From positions 62,001-126,000 of the forward strand of contig ADNK01000828.1 in the NCBI GenBank assembly GCA_000320545.1: DNA of 64,000 nt, in the 5' to 3' direction. Below the pieces are notes generated by a model. The model worked only from the letters and a program-made list of their open reading frames with translations. It did not search any database and was not told where the DNA came from. The translations under genes and the position numbers were made by a program. The DNA is from Bigelowiella natans CCMP2755 (lineage: Eukaryota > Cercozoa > Chlorarachniophyceae). Below, in pieces: positions 11,944 to 24,383 of this stretch (within the stretch, counting starts at the first letter, position 1; each line of letters starts with the position of its first letter).

Positions 11944-13528
11944 CTATGCGTCATCACCTTTGGCCTTGTTATTGCTGTGACCAAGCCCTGCATTTCTTCC
12001 TCTGGAAGAAGAATTCATATCTTCTTCACCGGCGCCATCATCGTTTATAATCTCCTCATACGAACTGTCGGATGATGTTGTGCAAGCTCCTACTGTGGCC
12101 CCACCTGCCCTCCCCCTCTTCGTCTCCATCCTTTTCCGTTTCATTCGAAGAGCGATTTGACGTTGCCTCTCCCCTTCAACAATGACAGCCAACGGTGGAT
12201 TCGGGGGCTTTTGGCTGAGAACACGGGTCTTGTGTTGGGAAAACGCGCCTAGATTTGTGTTGATGACTGTGGTTAGATCGAAAGGAGATGAAGCTTGGAA
12301 AAGACGATTTTCGCTGCCACTTACGGAATCGGTGATATTTGTGATCTAGCTGCTTTCTTCGTTCCAACTGCACTTCCCTTATTACCCGTAAGGCCTGTGC
12401 AGGGAGAACAATCAATTGTGCTTCTCTCTCTCTCAGATAAAACAACTACGACTCCGACGAGTAATGGTTATCTTACTCCTACTCACATCACGATGGCTAC
12501 AACGACTTCTATGAGGAAGAAGATTGTCATTTAGCAGCATGTACAAACTATGAGTATAGTCTTCTTGCCTTCGGTTTGTTGTAAATTCTTTGAAGATATT
12601 CGGTGTGGAGTGCCAGATACTCATATTGATCCTTCATAGAAGTTTACATAATATTGTAGTAAGTTTGTTGTTTTCCCTGGGCAGTGGAGCTTCCATCATT
12701 GGATGTCCTTATTATTGTTGTTGTTGTTGTTGTTGATGTAACACCTTTAGAATGTTAAGAACGAGAATATCCGATCGGGCTACTTCACCAGGGGGGTCAG
12801 AAGCTGATAAGAAAAGGAAGGAATAAATAAAACACGCAAGGTGATGGATATTTCGGGTGGGCAATACAGATATAGCGTACAGATTGTATTTAAACCGTAT
12901 CATCGTGGTGTGAATGGCTGCTGCTAAATTATGATAATTACGCACAGAAATCGATCCAATCAGAGATGTTGTGTTTAGCAACGAAACCGGCCACATCTTC
13001 CAAATTTGGATCAAATATCTATCATGGGGACGAGGAGGAGGGGGAGGAGGGAGGAGGTATGGAGGAATATGAAGGGGGGGGGGGGAATAAATGATCGTAG
13101 CTCGTGGCAAATGATGTATATGCCTCGTAATTGTGTCAGCCATAAGAAGATACACATCGATCTATCACCCACTTCTTCTTACCAACCGTGTGTGCAATTA
13201 ATTACATAGAAGGAGCGAGATAATATGACCTCATCCATCGTACCATGCATGATAGCACGTCATCATCCCTTTCACATCCATCCCATCAAGTAGCACTTAC
13301 GTTATCAATTCCCTCAGTTTCGAAGATGTCTTCAAGAGTCGTCGTAATTGCATTTCGGTTTCGGCTGCTACTTCCAACTCCATCTTTGATGGCGTGAGCA
13401 GCATTATCATTTAGTTGTTGTTTTTCATCCTGTTTGCCTCGTTTTCCTAGTCCGAGTTCCGCAGGAGGCCTTTCCTTCTCCACATCAACGTCGCCTCGGC
13501 TAAGACGGTCGTGATCCTCAAGATTCAT
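11944..13528 (-). CDS. 295-aa Lys/Arg-rich protein of unknown function, 7 exons
   Basis: Exons 13528–13301, 13018–12946, 12803–12745, 12631–12549, 12505–12487, 12445–12325 and 12248–11944. The phase chain is complete only if a 19-nt micro-exon (12505–12487) is included; it has AG and GTGAGT flanks. The protein starts MNLEDHDRLSRGDV. It has an acidic/amphipathic middle (IFDPNLEDVAGFVAKHN), a long basic helix (EVQLERRKQLDHKYHRF) and a second basic block (IALRMKRKRMETKRG), then a low-complexity acidic tail. No family recognised. It lies about 90 bp downstream of the preceding gene's stop on the same strand. Confidence 0.5.
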
Positions 13529-13618
13529 AGACCAATAGTGTTGGAATAAGGCCGTTTCGTTTACGGTGGGTACCTCATGGAGAAGAAGAAGACGATAACA
13601 ACAACAAAAACGTCTAAT

Positions 13619-13929
13619 TTACTCACAATTGGTTGAAGAGGCCGCATACGCACTATCATTATCGTCAGGAATATCATCATTATCCTGAATTTTAATATAT
13701 CACTACTGTTTCCACTTCGAATATCACGACTACTACCACGACTACTACTACTACTACTACTACTACTACCATTACTACTACTATCACTACTACTACCACT
13801 ACTACTACTACCTCCTCGCCAAGCTCTTCCGTGAGGCCGGGCATGTTGTCCCACATGATCTTAGGAGCAGGTGTTGGAGCTGGTGTGGTCTGACCCCACC
13901 TTGTTACGAAGATAAGAAGAGAGAGAGAC

Positions 13930-13962
<33 letters not shown>

Positions 13963-14577
13963 AGAAAAATGATATGCCAATAATGGGACGAGTTGATAAA
14001 ACTTTTCTTATTCTGTAAAATTGATTGACACTGTAAAATTGATTGACAACAACAGACTCAGTATCATACCACTACTACTAATACTACTGCTGCTGCTGCT
14101 TTAATAACTACATTTCTCCCAAAGGCCATCCTTGGGGGTTAGTGGCGGCAACGACCCCTGTATAGGTGTATTGATACGTGCGTGCGATTTGTGCACGAGA
14201 TGACACAAAAATAGAAAAATACAAATAATGCGAGTAGTATACTGATAGCAACGAAGAACAGCTTGACAGTATAGAAGCAGGGTAGTTAGGAGGGGTACAG
14301 AAGGGTAGATAGCACCTTTCACAATCTTATTCTGTAAGTTTGGAGGTGGTCGCAATTGCTGCATTTGCGAAAATTGAGTGCCCGCGTAGCTTGATGAATA
14401 GGAGTAGTTGAAGAAGGGATTCTGTTGTTCCTGTTGTTGGCCATCACCGACTGTTGTTTGTGCGGCAGGTGTTGGGGGGGAAGTCTCGGCTTTGGCCTCC
14501 TCTGTGTAATTGCGATGCACAATAAGGTGGTGATGATAAGACAGACCACGAAACCATCGATTGTGAGAGTACAAAAG
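13619..14577 (-). CDS. Pro/Gln-rich small protein, unknown, 5' end unresolved
   Basis: Exons from the 3' side: 13684–13619 (stop TAA), 13899–13812, 14157–14112, and a first exon ending at 14316 that is open back to about 14577. The visible protein is Pro/Gln/Tyr-rich, then reads ATNPQGWPLGEMWGQTTPAP, MWDNMPGLTEELGEED and an acidic end SSTNCE. I could not find a satisfactory ATG: one frame near 14549 would give a signal-peptide-like start (VCLIITTLLCIAIT), but out of phase with the main frame. Intron 3 starts exactly with (GTA)n. Intron 2 contains a 29-bp G run (13930–13958), which is a C-rich polypyrimidine tract on the coding strand. Confidence 0.4.
13930..13958. repeat. 29-bp homopolymer G run in intron
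   Basis: Uninterrupted G on the plus strand, which is poly-C on the strand of the surrounding gene. It lies about 30 bp upstream of that gene's acceptor at 13899. It is likely prone to length error in sequencing. Confidence 0.85.
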
Positions 14578-14834
14578 CACGTTATTTTTTTTCTTCTTCT
14601 TCTTCTTCTTCTTCTTCTTCTTCTTCTTCTTCTCCTTCTACCGAAATCATGAATCCACTTGTTTCTCTGTGCCTCCTATTAAGTTTATCGGTAGTAACAC
14701 ATCCACCCACCCACCACCACACGCATACGAAAAGATGAGAAGTACAGGCATTGATTGGTTACTTGTACTTTGTGAAAGATCATGTTAACTTGTGATCATC
14801 GTCATCACCATCACCACCATCATCATATTCTTCT

Positions 14835-15443
14835 TTAATCAAATGAATAATCTTGTATTCTTCTTCCTGCTCGAGACGTCACATCACCCGTAGCTTTGCA
14901 GCTCTGATGCCCTTCTCTATTATATTCTTTAATAGGAGGAAGATAAGAGGATGGAGATGTCAGTTGGGAGATAAGGAGGGAAAGGGGGAGATATTGAGAG
15001 AGGAAAGAGCAGAAAAGAAAATAGCATCGATCCGGCACTGTTGTGCTATATTCTTACGCATGATCTTGTTGTCCTGATTCGTCTTCGATAGTAGTACTTT
15101 GTATATATCTTGCGGTATTACCTTCCTCTCTACGTCATAGTCAACAGCTTGCTCTTCATCTTCAAAGAATCCGATCCTGTTGTCTTTCGCTGCTTGCTTG
15201 TTCTTATCACTTCCTCTTGCCCGGGTACTCTTCACTTTTCGCATTCGTCTCTTCAACGATCTGACCACCTTCGCTTCCAAAGTCATAATTTTTGCCTCAA
15301 GATCCAGATTGGGTTTGTTGTCGTTGTCATTCTGATTGTCGTTCTGGTTCTCACTTTTAAGTTTTCGGTAGAATTCTGCCTGATCACTTTCTAAATACCT
15401 CTCCCACTTTTCTCCTCCATCGCTTGTTGTTGAAGAGCTCACC

Positions 15444-15528
<85 letters not shown>

Positions 15529-16832
15529 GTACGGCAATATGATAATTAGCATCATCATTATTGAGAAATCCCCTCTCTCTTTGCTATAAAAAATTAGAAA
15601 TATGTAAAATAGGTTTCACCGATTTCAACAATTTCACCCCTTCGCAGCGAATGTGTGCCAAACTAGTAGTTTGACACGCTTTTATCCATATGGACAGTAA
15701 ACTGGTGCTGCAGGTTTCGAGGTTTATCTTTTTTTTCCGTGTGTGTGACAGCAAGAATGAAGAACCTGTTTTGAGTCTTGCCTTCTATCAGCACCTCCAC
15801 TTCCAGCAGGACCATGAAACGATACCAAACCTTTCCTTTTCTTCTCCTTATGGTTGTTCTTGTCGTCGTCAGATGATGATGATGAGGAGGAGGAGAGTGG
15901 AGTTAACGTGGAACTCACAGGAGGGGAACCATCCGTGGGCTGCTCGCCATCCTCCATCACCTCGCCTACAACATCCGTTTCTTCTTCGAAAAGTGAACAA
16001 TCTTCCTCGTCATCAGACTCATCGGACGCTGCAACCTTTCGTCGTCTACCTCGAGACGATCTTGAATGACCTCGAGATGACGATTTTGTATGACCTTGAT
16101 AGTAACGATCATTTTCGTCCTCCTCCTCATTTTGCTCTGCGGTCCTTCTGCGTGCCATCAACTCTGTCCGTTTCTTTTCAGCAGCTTCTTTTTTTTTCCT
16201 CTCCTTCCGGTGCATGGAATCAATCTTAGACTGGATAGAGACCTCTGGCTTCTCAAACATCACGATCTGACAAATAATACCGATAGTAGTGTAGTGGTAA
16301 TAGTAGCACATGTTAATCAACAATTCCTTGCCAAAAATTGTTCCACGACGATATTCATAATGTTGTCGACCTTACGTTCATTGACTTCCTTGTGACCTTT
16401 ATCGTGGAATACATATGACATTTTCTCTGTGCCTGTCATTTGCCTTTTCATTCTTCTGAGTTTTTTCCTGGGTTCTGAAGGTAGCGCAGCCGCATTGGCC
16501 TGATTTCCCCATTTCCCGTAGTCAATCTTACTAATGCGCGTCGCTCTTCGACGTTTCTCTAATGGGCGACCAACTGATGATCTCCGATTACGATTATTGT
16601 TACCCCAACGATTCCTTTTGCTTTTCCCCCCTCTCAGTTTTCGGTATGTAGTAGTAGCGGGCGTGTCTATTGTACGGACTATTATCGACGAAAATTCATG
16701 CGGGACATCGAGATCTGTAATCCTTATCGGAACTCGTCGTTGTCTTTCGATAGGGGAGCCCGAACAAAATTGGATCATAGACGTCGGAGGAAAAAAATAG
16801 ATGATGATGAGCAGCATCGAGGTTGCTAACAT
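14835..16832 (-). CDS. 479-aa signal-peptide protein, highly charged, unknown function
   Basis: Exons 16832–16371, 16266–15766, 15442–15058 and 14926–14835 join in phase. The N-terminus MLATSMLLIIIYFFPP is a strong signal peptide followed by an Arg-rich segment. This resembles the two-part leaders of complex-plastid algae but is equally compatible with secretion. The rest is charged: a basic helix (SMHRKERKKKEAAEKKR), an RS/acidic region with a poly-Ser run, and a helical C-terminal third (FFEDEEQAVDYDVERKV). No family recognised. The last exon could instead begin at a second acceptor ten bases downstream, giving a different short C-terminus. The intron before exon 3 carries adjacent (GT)n and (GA)n arrays (about 15445–15530). 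Confidence 0.5.
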
Positions 16833-17033
16833 TCGCGACTTAACGCTTGTTCTGCTTATGTTTTAATGCGGATAATGTTGCCGCCTTGCAGCTGCTTCAA
16901 TATATCCGTAGAATAAGCCTATGCGATATATACATGTGTATATGAGTATATATATATTGTAATAAAAGTTTCTACAAAGTAGAAAAAAAAGAATGCGGAG
17001 GGGGGAAATCGAGGCCATAATCAGGAAGCAGAT

Positions 17034-17583
17034 CTAGCTACTACGACCCTTTTTTTGGCGCCTTAGCCTCCATTCCTCAGATTTTCTGGAAACATATACA
17101 CAAACTTCATCTATGTACGTTGAATAGCGTCGAGCTGACACAAGTGCACACGAGTGCACACGAGTACGACACTGTTCCAGACGATGCTCTTCCCCCCCTT
17201 CGTCATCGCTGCTCACCTTAATGATTCTGGCCATTTTGGGAGAACCAGATGCCACAAGAATGGAGAAGAGCAGTGGCATCATGCAGTGGCTGCTGTCGTC
17301 GACACCCGAAAGATCGCACCTGGATGAGGTCAGAGCGCAATATGGAAGTAATGCACTAGTTAGTTGTTGAGGAGGAGGAGAGCTGTCTCTCCTATTTACT
17401 GCTGTTACTGTGATACTACTACGTACGACAACTGTTTGGAATTGTCGCATGCCATCAATTACCATCATTTCTTTCCTGCTGCTCTAGCTCGAACCGATTG
17501 GATTGACTAGCCGATACATCTTCATTTGAAAGCGACGAATCGTGATTCTGCTGAGAAAACATAGAAAACCTCCTCCATTTCAT
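17034..17583 (-). CDS. 115-aa protein of unknown function, 3 exons
   Basis: Exons 17583–17463, 17401–17217 and 17075–17034 join in phase. The start is MKWRRFSMFSQQNHDSSLSN. The middle reads TSALLPYCALTSSRCDLSG and MPLLFSILVASGSPKM, and the tail is basic (RLRRQKKGRSS). Donors are canonical (AAG|GTGAGC in exon 2). The acceptor of exon 3 is uncertain, since two nearby AGs both leave an open frame. It is divergent from the large plus-strand gene at 18004, with about 420 bp between the two starts. Confidence 0.4.
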
Positions 17584-18003
17584 CTATTTTTTGTTATTGC
17601 CGGTGGGATACCGGTGGTATGCTAAAAGAAGATATTATTTTTTCGGGGATTCAAACACCCCGATTTGAATTTTCGGTTGGTTGAGTGTTGAGAATAGGCT
17701 TCGTTTTCCTTCTCTGTGGAGCAGCAGCATCACCAGCAGCATAGGAGAGCAATAGCTGTTGCAGCCGCACCGCCCTGGCTCGGTCCCTGCTAAGAGATCA
17801 CTTGGATCGGCGCAACACCCACCATCTTCTACAGATATTAGACTCTACTTGAGCAGTGCAATGCCCGCTATACACGTCTAATTGCTTCCAACGTCTAGAT
17901 ACCACTACCATCCATTTGGCGAGGTATGATGTACACTATCCCAATACATGCCCCTTTCCACCACTTGACTTATTTCTTCTTAACATTCAACAGCCATTGA
18001 AGA

Positions 18004-21000
18004 ATGAAATTCGGAGATGAGAGCACTGTTACCCTGCTGTTGGTTCTGTTTGCTCCTCTCCTCCCTGGGTGTCTCCTCCATGGGTATTACCTCTTATTAT
18101 TTCAGTAACGCTTGATCAGCAAAACCTAAGCTGCCCAAAATTGAATCTAAAATTTAAATTTATAGCGGAATTGGTCCGTTAGCTGTTGTCGGGCAACTGG
18201 TACCAGCAGATGCGGCATATGGATTGAAGATATTACACCCAAATGATGGCTTAAACAAGGAGAGGGTGGCCCCGGATCTCTTCCTACCCGAGCATCCTCC
18301 TTTCTCAGAGCCATTGGAATTCGATACATGCCCATGCGCTGCCGACATTTTGAGCAAGGTGACACAGGCTTCTAGTCATTAAAAGTCTAAATAGGAAAGG
18401 AAAACCGCTCACATATATACGACTTTTTGTCAGATTTCTGCAACTGCCTCTTTGGACAGATGGCTCCCAAATGTAAGTTTCAACTCGTCAGGATTTCTCG
18501 AAGCCGAGGATAAGGCAGCAACCAGAACTCTATCCGAAGAGTCTTTAGAGCATATCAAAGATCATTGGGAGCGTGTGGGACAAACGCTGAGAGATGTAAC
18601 TTGCTCGCTTAAAACACAGCATATATACTCATTATACCATCCCTATCACAAACACTCAGGGCATCATCATATGTAATTGTGATAGCCTTTATCATCGGAG
18701 TGGTGGTTGATAAACACAGGCTAAGGATCCTCGTCTTACCGAAAGTTGGGCTGACCAAGGGAGGCGTATAGAGAATATGGAAAAAATACTTGTCGGGGAG
18801 TCACAAGGGGGTCTTCTAAATCCGGGGATTCCAGGAGACATTCTCTCCCGGAAGTTGGAACTTGCATCATATATGTTCGAAGTTGACACTGGCCATCGAC
18901 CTGATTTTAAGAGGGTAAGAGCAGCATTTTGTGCGATGATGATGCGTTGATGCATGATGCCATGTTGATATACTCATTTTTGGTTATGATGGTGTGTGAC
19001 TGATTGCAGAGCATTGCTCGGATATCATATATCGAAAAGACAATATACGATAATATGAGGAACTTAAAGGTTTGTTTGTCATAATTTTGACTCAAGAATA
19101 CAAACGTCCGAACTGTTATAGAAAAGTCATTGGTTGTCCTCATCAGAATTTGGAAGAAAGCAAGAAATTGGAAGAATCTGTCAACGGTGGAGGTGTGCTT
19201 GCCCCTCAGACAACGAGTGATTGGCGCACGTCGCCCCCCCCACAAGGGCCAATTTCTGATCTTCTCACGGTTGGTGACCAGCTGTTTGTCTTGGCCACTC
19301 GAATAACTGTGCCTTTGAATTCTTCGTTAATGGATAATCTCCTTTCTAACGTCGGTTGTGATGCTGCAAATGATAACAACAGGGTGGGTTTGATGGACAA
19401 GCACAGAAGGGACTTTTATTCTCATCTCTCCCAATAGACTCATTGAGTTCAACAGATATTGCCGACGACATCCAGCCTGTTGCTACTTCTGTATTATCAT
19501 CATCATCAGTACGTACCTTCTAACTTAGACCACTGTTTTATGTTGTGCATGTTCTCCTTGCCCCTCCTCTTTCCTGCCCTCTCTCTCCTTCGCTCGATCA
19601 TCAGTCGTCTATATTTCTTGCTCTGCTGTCTCTCCGTTTGTCTCTTTTAGCTCTTCTTTTGTTTGCTCTCTCCTGTTTTTTTCAAGAATGAACCTTGTCG
19701 CCACTCCCTCCCTCCTTTGTGGCCCGCAAGTCATTCATTCACAGCATGCGATGTTGGGATTGTAAATGTAATCTATATCATCAGGATGATCTCCCAGTAG
19801 CTTTAATTGAAGAAAACAATCATAAATCATCGGTCAAGACAGGAACCGTCAGCACGGAATCTGGGAAATTCAAGCGAGTGAAAATCGTCCAAGATATGTC
19901 ATCATCAAACAAGGATAGTGCGGAAAATCTATATTTGCGTGTTCCGACAATCATCAACTCTTCATCTTCTTGGCTAAGAAATAACAATGAAGCAGTTTCT
20001 CGCCGAAATTTGGAGCGGAAAGAGCCCATGAAAATGAATGTGCAACAGCAGCAGCATGATAGTCGTCACTCTGTCGATAACGTGGATAATTCTGCAGTTG
20101 TCGATGTCATTGATAAGAGCAACGATAATGCAGCAGTGATCCAAAGCTTCAGTAAACTCTCAGAACTACTCAGCAGCGCCTTGAAAGATGGTGACAATAA
20201 TCCCTCAAATCACGAGAGAAATAGGAGCAGTAAAAGCAGTAGCATCAAAGAGTCTTCTTCTTCTCCGTCTTCTTCTTCCAAGGATCATAGCCAGATCCTA
20301 GCTGGACATGGTATTGACAATCACAATGAAGATCTTCTTGGCGGCTCGAACATGCTGCAATCCCAGGAGAGCAATAAGGACAAATCTGAATGGAAGAACA
20401 AGAACAATAGAAGATCCTCTCATCATCACGCAAATAGAGGAAAAGATGAATCACAACAGAGAAAAGGGAAAAGCTCGCAAGCACAAGCTATTGATGAAAA
20501 ACAAAATTCTGGCAGAGCGAAGCAAGATCAATCTCGAGAATCTTCTCAAAAAGACGCTGCAGAAACCAAAAATAAATCGAAAACGCATCATAAGCACCTT
20601 CTGAAGAAAGGAGGTCATTTTAACCGGCATGGACGTTTGCAGCAAAGCAAAAAGAATGCAGAGAAGAAGGAAGTATCCCCACTAGCATCAGCAAAATCAT
20701 CTGATTCATCCTCAAAATCAGAAAACAGCGTACAAGCCACAGAAGATTCAAAGAAAGGTGATGCCGACAAGACCAAGAAAGATGATGTGCAAGACAAAAG
20801 CACTTATCAACAGTTGGAGCATGGATCAGCCAACATGTTTCCCTACCCTCCATTTCTACTGCCTGATGACTTTCGCTGGACTGCAGTAGCTCATGTCGTC
20901 TGCCATGTCGCCCAAGCAGATGGCCTTGCTCCTAAAGAAAAACGTGCTATTACCATGTCACTGCTTACCCGTGGGGCACCGCGTATCACAGTTATAGAAG

Positions 21001-21506
21001 CTTTAAATGGAGCTGTGTCGCAAGGGAAAGAAATAGGGATGGAGCTGAAGGATACTGATGCACTAAATCAATACTTTCTAGATCTCAGATCTTCAAGAAA
21101 AGAGTAAGGAAATGATAAAATGATTATTGACCATGCCCATGCTATTCTGTGTCTTAAATATGAATCTTACCTTAGGGCACTTCATATGGCCATAATGGCG
21201 GCAGTGGCGGACAATGAGCTCTCAACAATAGAAAGTGAAATGCTGAAATACGTGGCAAAAGGATTGGGAGCCCTTCCGGGTGAACTCGACCAGGTCACTA
21301 TAATTATGATAATCAAACCGCCTATGGCAACATTCTGGTGGTCATTTTACCTTGTTTGCCTGAATTCATCATTAATCGAGTAGGTGCTGCAGCTTGTAAA
21401 AGCGCAGATGTCTCTGCAGGATGTTACTGCGAAGATCTTGTATGGATTGGAACCGACAAAATCCCGAAGTGTAGTCATGCAAGCACTAGTATCGCAATCG
21501 ATCTAG
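18004..21506 (+). CDS. 862-aa signal-peptide protein with C-terminal TerB-like helices
   Basis: Exons 18004–18083, 18166–18358, 18434–18595, 18720–18914, 19010–19069, 19147–19383, 19407–19508, 19785–21103, 21176–21293 and 21384–21506. All junctions keep phase. The N-terminus (MKFGDESTVTLLLVLFAPLL) is a signal peptide. The first third includes a CPC motif (FDTCPCAADIL), then a roughly 330-residue Ser/Lys/Asn-rich disordered region. The C-terminus has paired helices, WTAVAHVVCHVAQADGLAPK and ALHMAIMAAVADNELSTIES, resembling the acidic helix–turn pattern of TerB-like domains. That assignment is by eye and tentative. The 23-nt gap 19384–19406 would be an ultra-short intron; skipping exon 7 (102 nt) is also in phase. 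Function unknown; probably secretory or plastid lumenal. Confidence 0.6.
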
Positions 21507-22159
21507 TTGATGTGAATCTACTACTTGTCTAGACTGCCTGCAAACAGCTTCGAGTTGAGGTGGATCCAACTCTCTTGGATGTCGCTATGTGCACGCACAC
21601 ACACCTCTCGCAATGCGACGACTCTTTATATTGATGTGCTATGTACACGCAAGCGATGTGCAACACGATGATGCGAACTTTTGACGAGTTTGTTTAGTAT
21701 ACGATGAATCGAAAAGAAGCCCGCAACACAATGAATGCATTATCATGTACACATGCCAACGTGTACGATGTCTTGTACGAGCAATAAGGCTACTGATCAA
21801 TGCCAGCCATCTGCAGCAAAGATGCTCCTCTGCTACATATGCTACGCTTACATATATTATTGTTGCGTCAGGCCTAACTATATATATGCAATGCGGCAGT
21901 ATAGCTGCAACTAGCTAACTAGCTGCGACTCGGCGGCGTAAACAAATTATCATACGGTATATAAGTATCTAGAGTTTTTCGAAGTAGACGTATTACCGAA
22001 GCAGACTTATTGGAAAAACATTCACTAACATTAAAATTATGAAGAAGGTACAGCATCACAGTCCACGACAATACGCCTTATAATGACTTGCTTGGAGCTC
22101 CTTTCTCTATCTGACATGCTACGCTTAATCGAAGATTGGTTTCGTGGACAGCAATGGAT
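21507..22159. other. Intergenic, no gene seen
   Basis: This convergent intergenic interval lies between the 18.0–21.5 kb gene (+) and the 22.2–23.2 kb gene (−). It is rich in TACGTA, CTAGCTAG and ATGCA palindromic words. No splice-linked coding chain was found. Confidence 0.5.
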
Positions 22160-23180
22160 CTAGAGTCTATGAGCAGCTCCTGCATAAGGTTGCGTAACGT
22201 ACTGGTGGCCACCGCCACCTGGCCTCGATACTGGCACAGCCTGCACTATGTCTGCTTCAGCACTCCCAGCTTGGGAGGCACCTACAGTACTAACGGGCTC
22301 TGCAGAGGCTGGCATTGGATAGGCATCAGCATGGGCTCCTTGGACAGGGTATGCATTAGCAACTCCTAGTACACCACCTGCACCAGGTTGGTGACCCATG
22401 TGCATTGCTCCCTCAATATCGTTGCGAATGATTTCAAGTAGTTGGTGCCAAAGTTTGCGGCCCAGATAGAAGGAACTGGATAATGAAAAAAGAGTAACTC
22501 TGAATTTTGAAAAGTGCATCACACAATTCTAATTTTAATTACCTTGTGTAAACCACGATTGCGAAAATGCTTACAACTTGGAAGGCAATTTCTCTCCACT
22601 TTGGAGTTATCTATGTGATATGACAAGGAACAAGGAACTTAGATTCAAAAGTAAAACTATGCCATTTAAACACTAACCTTGTACACACCAGCGTAAAATA
22701 AAATCAATATCAGAAGGTCCACAATAAGGCTTGCTAAGCAATACCTATAACACGAGAGTGATAATAAGTTTTCCATCTTCGTGCCGTGCGATAAAACTGA
22801 CCAGAAATAGCATCTAAGCCAATGTGCTCGAAATCCCAAGTTACTGCGCACCGATGCAAGTCCGAAACCCTGACACATAATATTGTGTAACTCTGAGATT
22901 AAGTCTTTCGGATGTAAAGATTAGATCCAGATATTACAGCGAATAAGCACTCAATGATCCCAGAGAACCAATTAATTGTGAAGAACTCGCTGAATGTTAT
23001 AAAAGTGATGACGGGAGTATTTCAGAACACGGGTTTCAGTGGGATTCTAGTCTGGTTGCAAAATTACCAAAGAGCTATAAGAATATGTACCCCGATTACA
23101 ATTCTTAAAAAACTGGCGGTCTCAATTGCGTCAGCATTGGGCACGATGGGCGGTATGGGTTGGCCAAAAACTAGTCCCAT
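22160..23180 (-). CDS. 227-aa four-helix membrane protein, unknown function
   Basis: Exons 23180–23068, 22989–22938, 22869–22802, 22744–22678, 22610–22543 and 22475–22160, all in phase. The start MGLVFGQPIPPIVPNADAIE precedes about four hydrophobic segments (FLRIVIGVHILIALC; WFSGIIECLFAGFGLA; LIVDLLILILFYAGVY; IAFQVVSIFAIVVYT). A cytosolic Pro/Gly/Ala-rich tail follows, ending PYAGAAHRL. The topology resembles small tetraspanning vesicle proteins, but I cannot name the family. Introns are about 58–90 nt with good donors. Confidence 0.6.
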
Positions 23181-23807
23181 CTCGTGAGATTTTGCAGCAG
23201 GTGATAATGAACAGCTGTTCAACAGGGATAACTCTCTCAGCTCTTGATGATAGAGGAATTTACTAGCAACCAGGCTTTCCTTCTAATCATCATCACTCTC
23301 CCCCCCTCTCCCTCTCCCTCTCCCTCTCTCTCCTTTCAGTTGATGGATAACCAATCTAATGAGAAGCTTGCTGGTTGGTTTGTATCTACCTTTACTGAGA
23401 TTCGTCGTCTTCAGTCGGTTTTGTAGGAAGAAAAAGCGTAAAATCGGATGACGTATGTGATAATTGGCCTCCATTTCTTCCTGAAGATCATTCCCCAGAA
23501 CTGCAGCCTCGCGAGCTAGCGCTGCAGCACCGCTCTGCAAGAGCGGGCGACTGAGATTTCCTACGGGTTAAGAGTTGGAGGTAAAGGTAAAGATAAAAAA
23601 GCTCAATAGGAACTCACGATCATGATGAAGATGAAAATGACGATGATAATTATGATCCTGGTCAAAGATGTAATGATAATAATTATTACGAATGAATGAA
23701 GAAGTAAATCAAGGCTAAACATAAGAGCCAAAAAAAATGCAAGCTCAGATCCAATTTATTTACGTGCTTAGGCTTGGGTTCAGTTTGTACCTGAATATTA
23801 GGGAGAA
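23181..23807. other. Intergenic with unresolved coding-like pieces
   Basis: On the plus strand a strong CT-rich acceptor near 23338 leads into a short open piece (NEKLAGWFVSTFTEIRRLQ, stop at about 23427). On the minus strand, 23560–23440 reads AALAREAAVLGNDLQEEME. Neither could be extended to a start or a full gene. They may belong to a small gene that I could not reconstruct. Confidence 0.25.
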
Positions 23808-24383
23808 ATGGCTGATGTCGACGGACTCATCCTCTCCAATTTCAAGGTCGTTCACCATGAAACTATTCCAACTCGATCTAAGTGTTTGGTGTTTAGATGT
23901 TCCACCTCGTGGATCGTATTTGTGACTCGGCAAAATCCGGAGGTGATGATGCTACTCGGCGAGGCATGGTAGAGGAATTGAAGACAGTACGAGCTGAAGG
24001 CCAGGCTGTCTCCGCTGAAATACGACGAAAGTTGAATGCAATGACTGAGCCAGCTTCGACAGTAAGACATTTATATTTCTTCTGCTGTTTCCCAAATTGA
24101 CTAACAAGAACTTCCAGGCTACCATGGCGACCAAACGACAACTTGCGGAAAGAGATAGACTGCGTGGGGTAAACTATTTCAGCTGAACTGACGGTACCTT
24201 ATTTGACATGAGTGAAATGTGTAGGAAATTGAAATTGAGAATGGGAAGATCTTGCGCATAATAGAAAGGTACGCAACGTAATCCTCTCTCTCGGATCCTG
24301 ATTTTTAATACAACAACAGAATTCGGACAATGCAGGCTGTGGCTTCCATGGCCGATACCGATTGTGAACCAAAGAACAAATGA
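23808..24383 (+). CDS. 120-aa small coiled-coil protein
   Basis: Exons 23808–23846, 23897–24061, 24118–24168, 24225–24268 and 24320–24383, all in phase. It starts MADVDGLILSNFK. It continues with amphipathic helices, MFHLVDRICDSAKSGG and VRAEGQAVSAEIRRKLN, then EIEIENGKILRIIERIRTMQ, and ends DCEPKNK. The heptad-like spacing suggests a coiled coil, perhaps a subunit of a small complex. No transmembrane anchor or targeting leader is seen. No family recognised. Confidence 0.55.

Noticed and set aside
13006-13961. Several ORFs with poly-Ser, poly-Val and Pro runs
   Set aside because: They read through intronic repeats and a 29-bp G run; only the short pieces bounded by splice signals fit the exon chain.
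15690-16229. 179-codon plus-strand ORF
   Set aside because: Antisense shadow of the large second exon of the minus-strand signal-peptide gene, with no leader or motif of its own.
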